64,000 bases of DNA, taken from assembly GCA_963693085.1 (NCBI GenBank), contig OY856410.1, positions 1,393,996,363 to 1,394,060,362 of the forward strand. Direction: 5' to 3'. Numbering within the stretch: the first letter of the stretch is position 1; each line of letters begins with the position of its first letter. The position numbers and the translations under genes are program-made. The notes under the pieces were generated by a model. It saw only the letters and a list, made by a program, of their open reading frames with translations, did no database searches and was not told the origin of the DNA. Source of the stretch: Alisma plantago-aquatica. Lineage: Eukaryota; Streptophyta; Magnoliopsida; Alismatales; Alismataceae. Of the stretch, positions 63,440 through 64,000 are shown piece after piece.

Positions 63440-64000
63440 TTTTGGATGGTGAGAGGAAGTGGGCTGACTTCCTTTGCCTTCAAATTTTCCATAGTATAAT
63501 AACATTTTCATGTGTTGCCTTTCCCTACAAAATCTCCCTTATGTTGATCCCACAAGATGAATGCTCCATGAGGGTAGGCATGCTTCATTAGATAAGATTA
63601 GTGCCAATGAGATCATATATTTCCTAGGAAGTGCGTGAGTCATGAGTTGTATACTACAACATGGTCATCAACTCAAATGTATTTTGTCTTTTAGTTACCA
63701 TCATGCCACATCTTTGTTATCTCCTTGTAGATTTTTGCATTCTCATATGTGGTCAATATAATATCTTCTAATTCTTGGAGTTGGAGGAATCTATCCTACT
63801 CTAATGTTGAAATGCCAGAACTAAATAGCATAGTATTGCACAAGGCATTGTTCTCCACTTCAATAGGGAGGTGGAAAATTTTCCTATAAATAAACTAGAA
63901 TGGGGTTGTTCGTAAGGGATTCTTTAACAATGTTCCTAATCCCACAAAGTATCATTGAGCTTCAATGCCCAATTAGTCTTATTGTGATTGTTAGACTTTT
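63440..64000 (-). pseudogene. Athila/Tat-type gypsy integrase tail, frameshifted
   Basis: Minus-strand pieces in at least two frames read NWALKLNDTLWD (about 63940-63975), KNPLRTTPF then FHLPIEVENNA, LQLQELEDI and YENAKIYKEITKMWHD (down to about 63700), followed by HAYPHGAF (about 63560) and a decayed end corresponding to the KVNGQRLKHYY block. This is the order of the integrase C-terminal region in plant Athila/Tat gypsy elements. Stops and frameshifts show it is dead. The catalytic core would lie beyond the window. Its zinc finger and DDE residues are not in view. Confidence 0.78.

Overview
This is plant nuclear DNA: one intact, intron-rich gene at the left and about 50 kb of layered transposable elements to its right. 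The plant call rests on the gene, which fuses an FMN hydrolase (HAD) domain to a riboflavin kinase domain, an architecture known from plant FMN/FHY proteins, and on plant element types (TRIM/LARD-like LTR elements, Tourist-like and hAT-like MITEs, RTE-type LINE, Athila/Tat-like gypsy). The very repeat-rich, AT-rich flanks suggest a large angiosperm genome; the species cannot be named from the sequence.

Layout. 1-971: two inverted copies of a ~365-390 bp foldback element embedded in TG/TA microsatellites. 1335-9553: the FMN/FHY gene, with a likely 5'-UTR intron and ten coding exons that join without a frame error into 382 codons. Intron 2 carries a Tourist-like MITE. Intron 5 carries a 2.95 kb non-autonomous LTR element in antisense, with a hAT-like MITE inside it. 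11028-17292: a pair of ~0.5 kb inverted arms enclosing a degenerate ~140 bp tandem repeat, which is interrupted by three head-to-tail copies of the foldback element, and a GACCC-rich minisatellite.

18628-38896 is a four-level nest. A small TRIM-type element (Y) is split by a LARD-type gypsy derivative (Z, 2.9 kb LTRs). Z holds an inverted solo LTR of a copia family, and that solo LTR is split by a nearly complete but mutated copia element of the same family (X, 24095-33423). Z's 3' LTR also received a foldback element and a Helitron-like element at a microsatellite. 38897-43825 is another LARD-type element (W) with ~3 kb LTR and only ~0.4 kb inside. Further right are a decayed CACTA-like stretch, an RTE-type LINE 3' end, a gag-only LTR element (51416-57371, perfect 5 bp target duplication), a GC-rich L1-like insertion with a 15 bp target duplication (59867-61545), and the decayed integrase tail of an Athila/Tat-like gypsy element running off the right edge.

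Only the FMN/FHY gene looks like a functional host gene. It makes FMN from riboflavin at its C-terminal domain and hydrolyses FMN back at its N-terminal domain. Everything else is mobile-element sequence, simple or tandem repeat, or unassigned AT-rich DNA. No tRNA, rRNA or CRISPR was seen.
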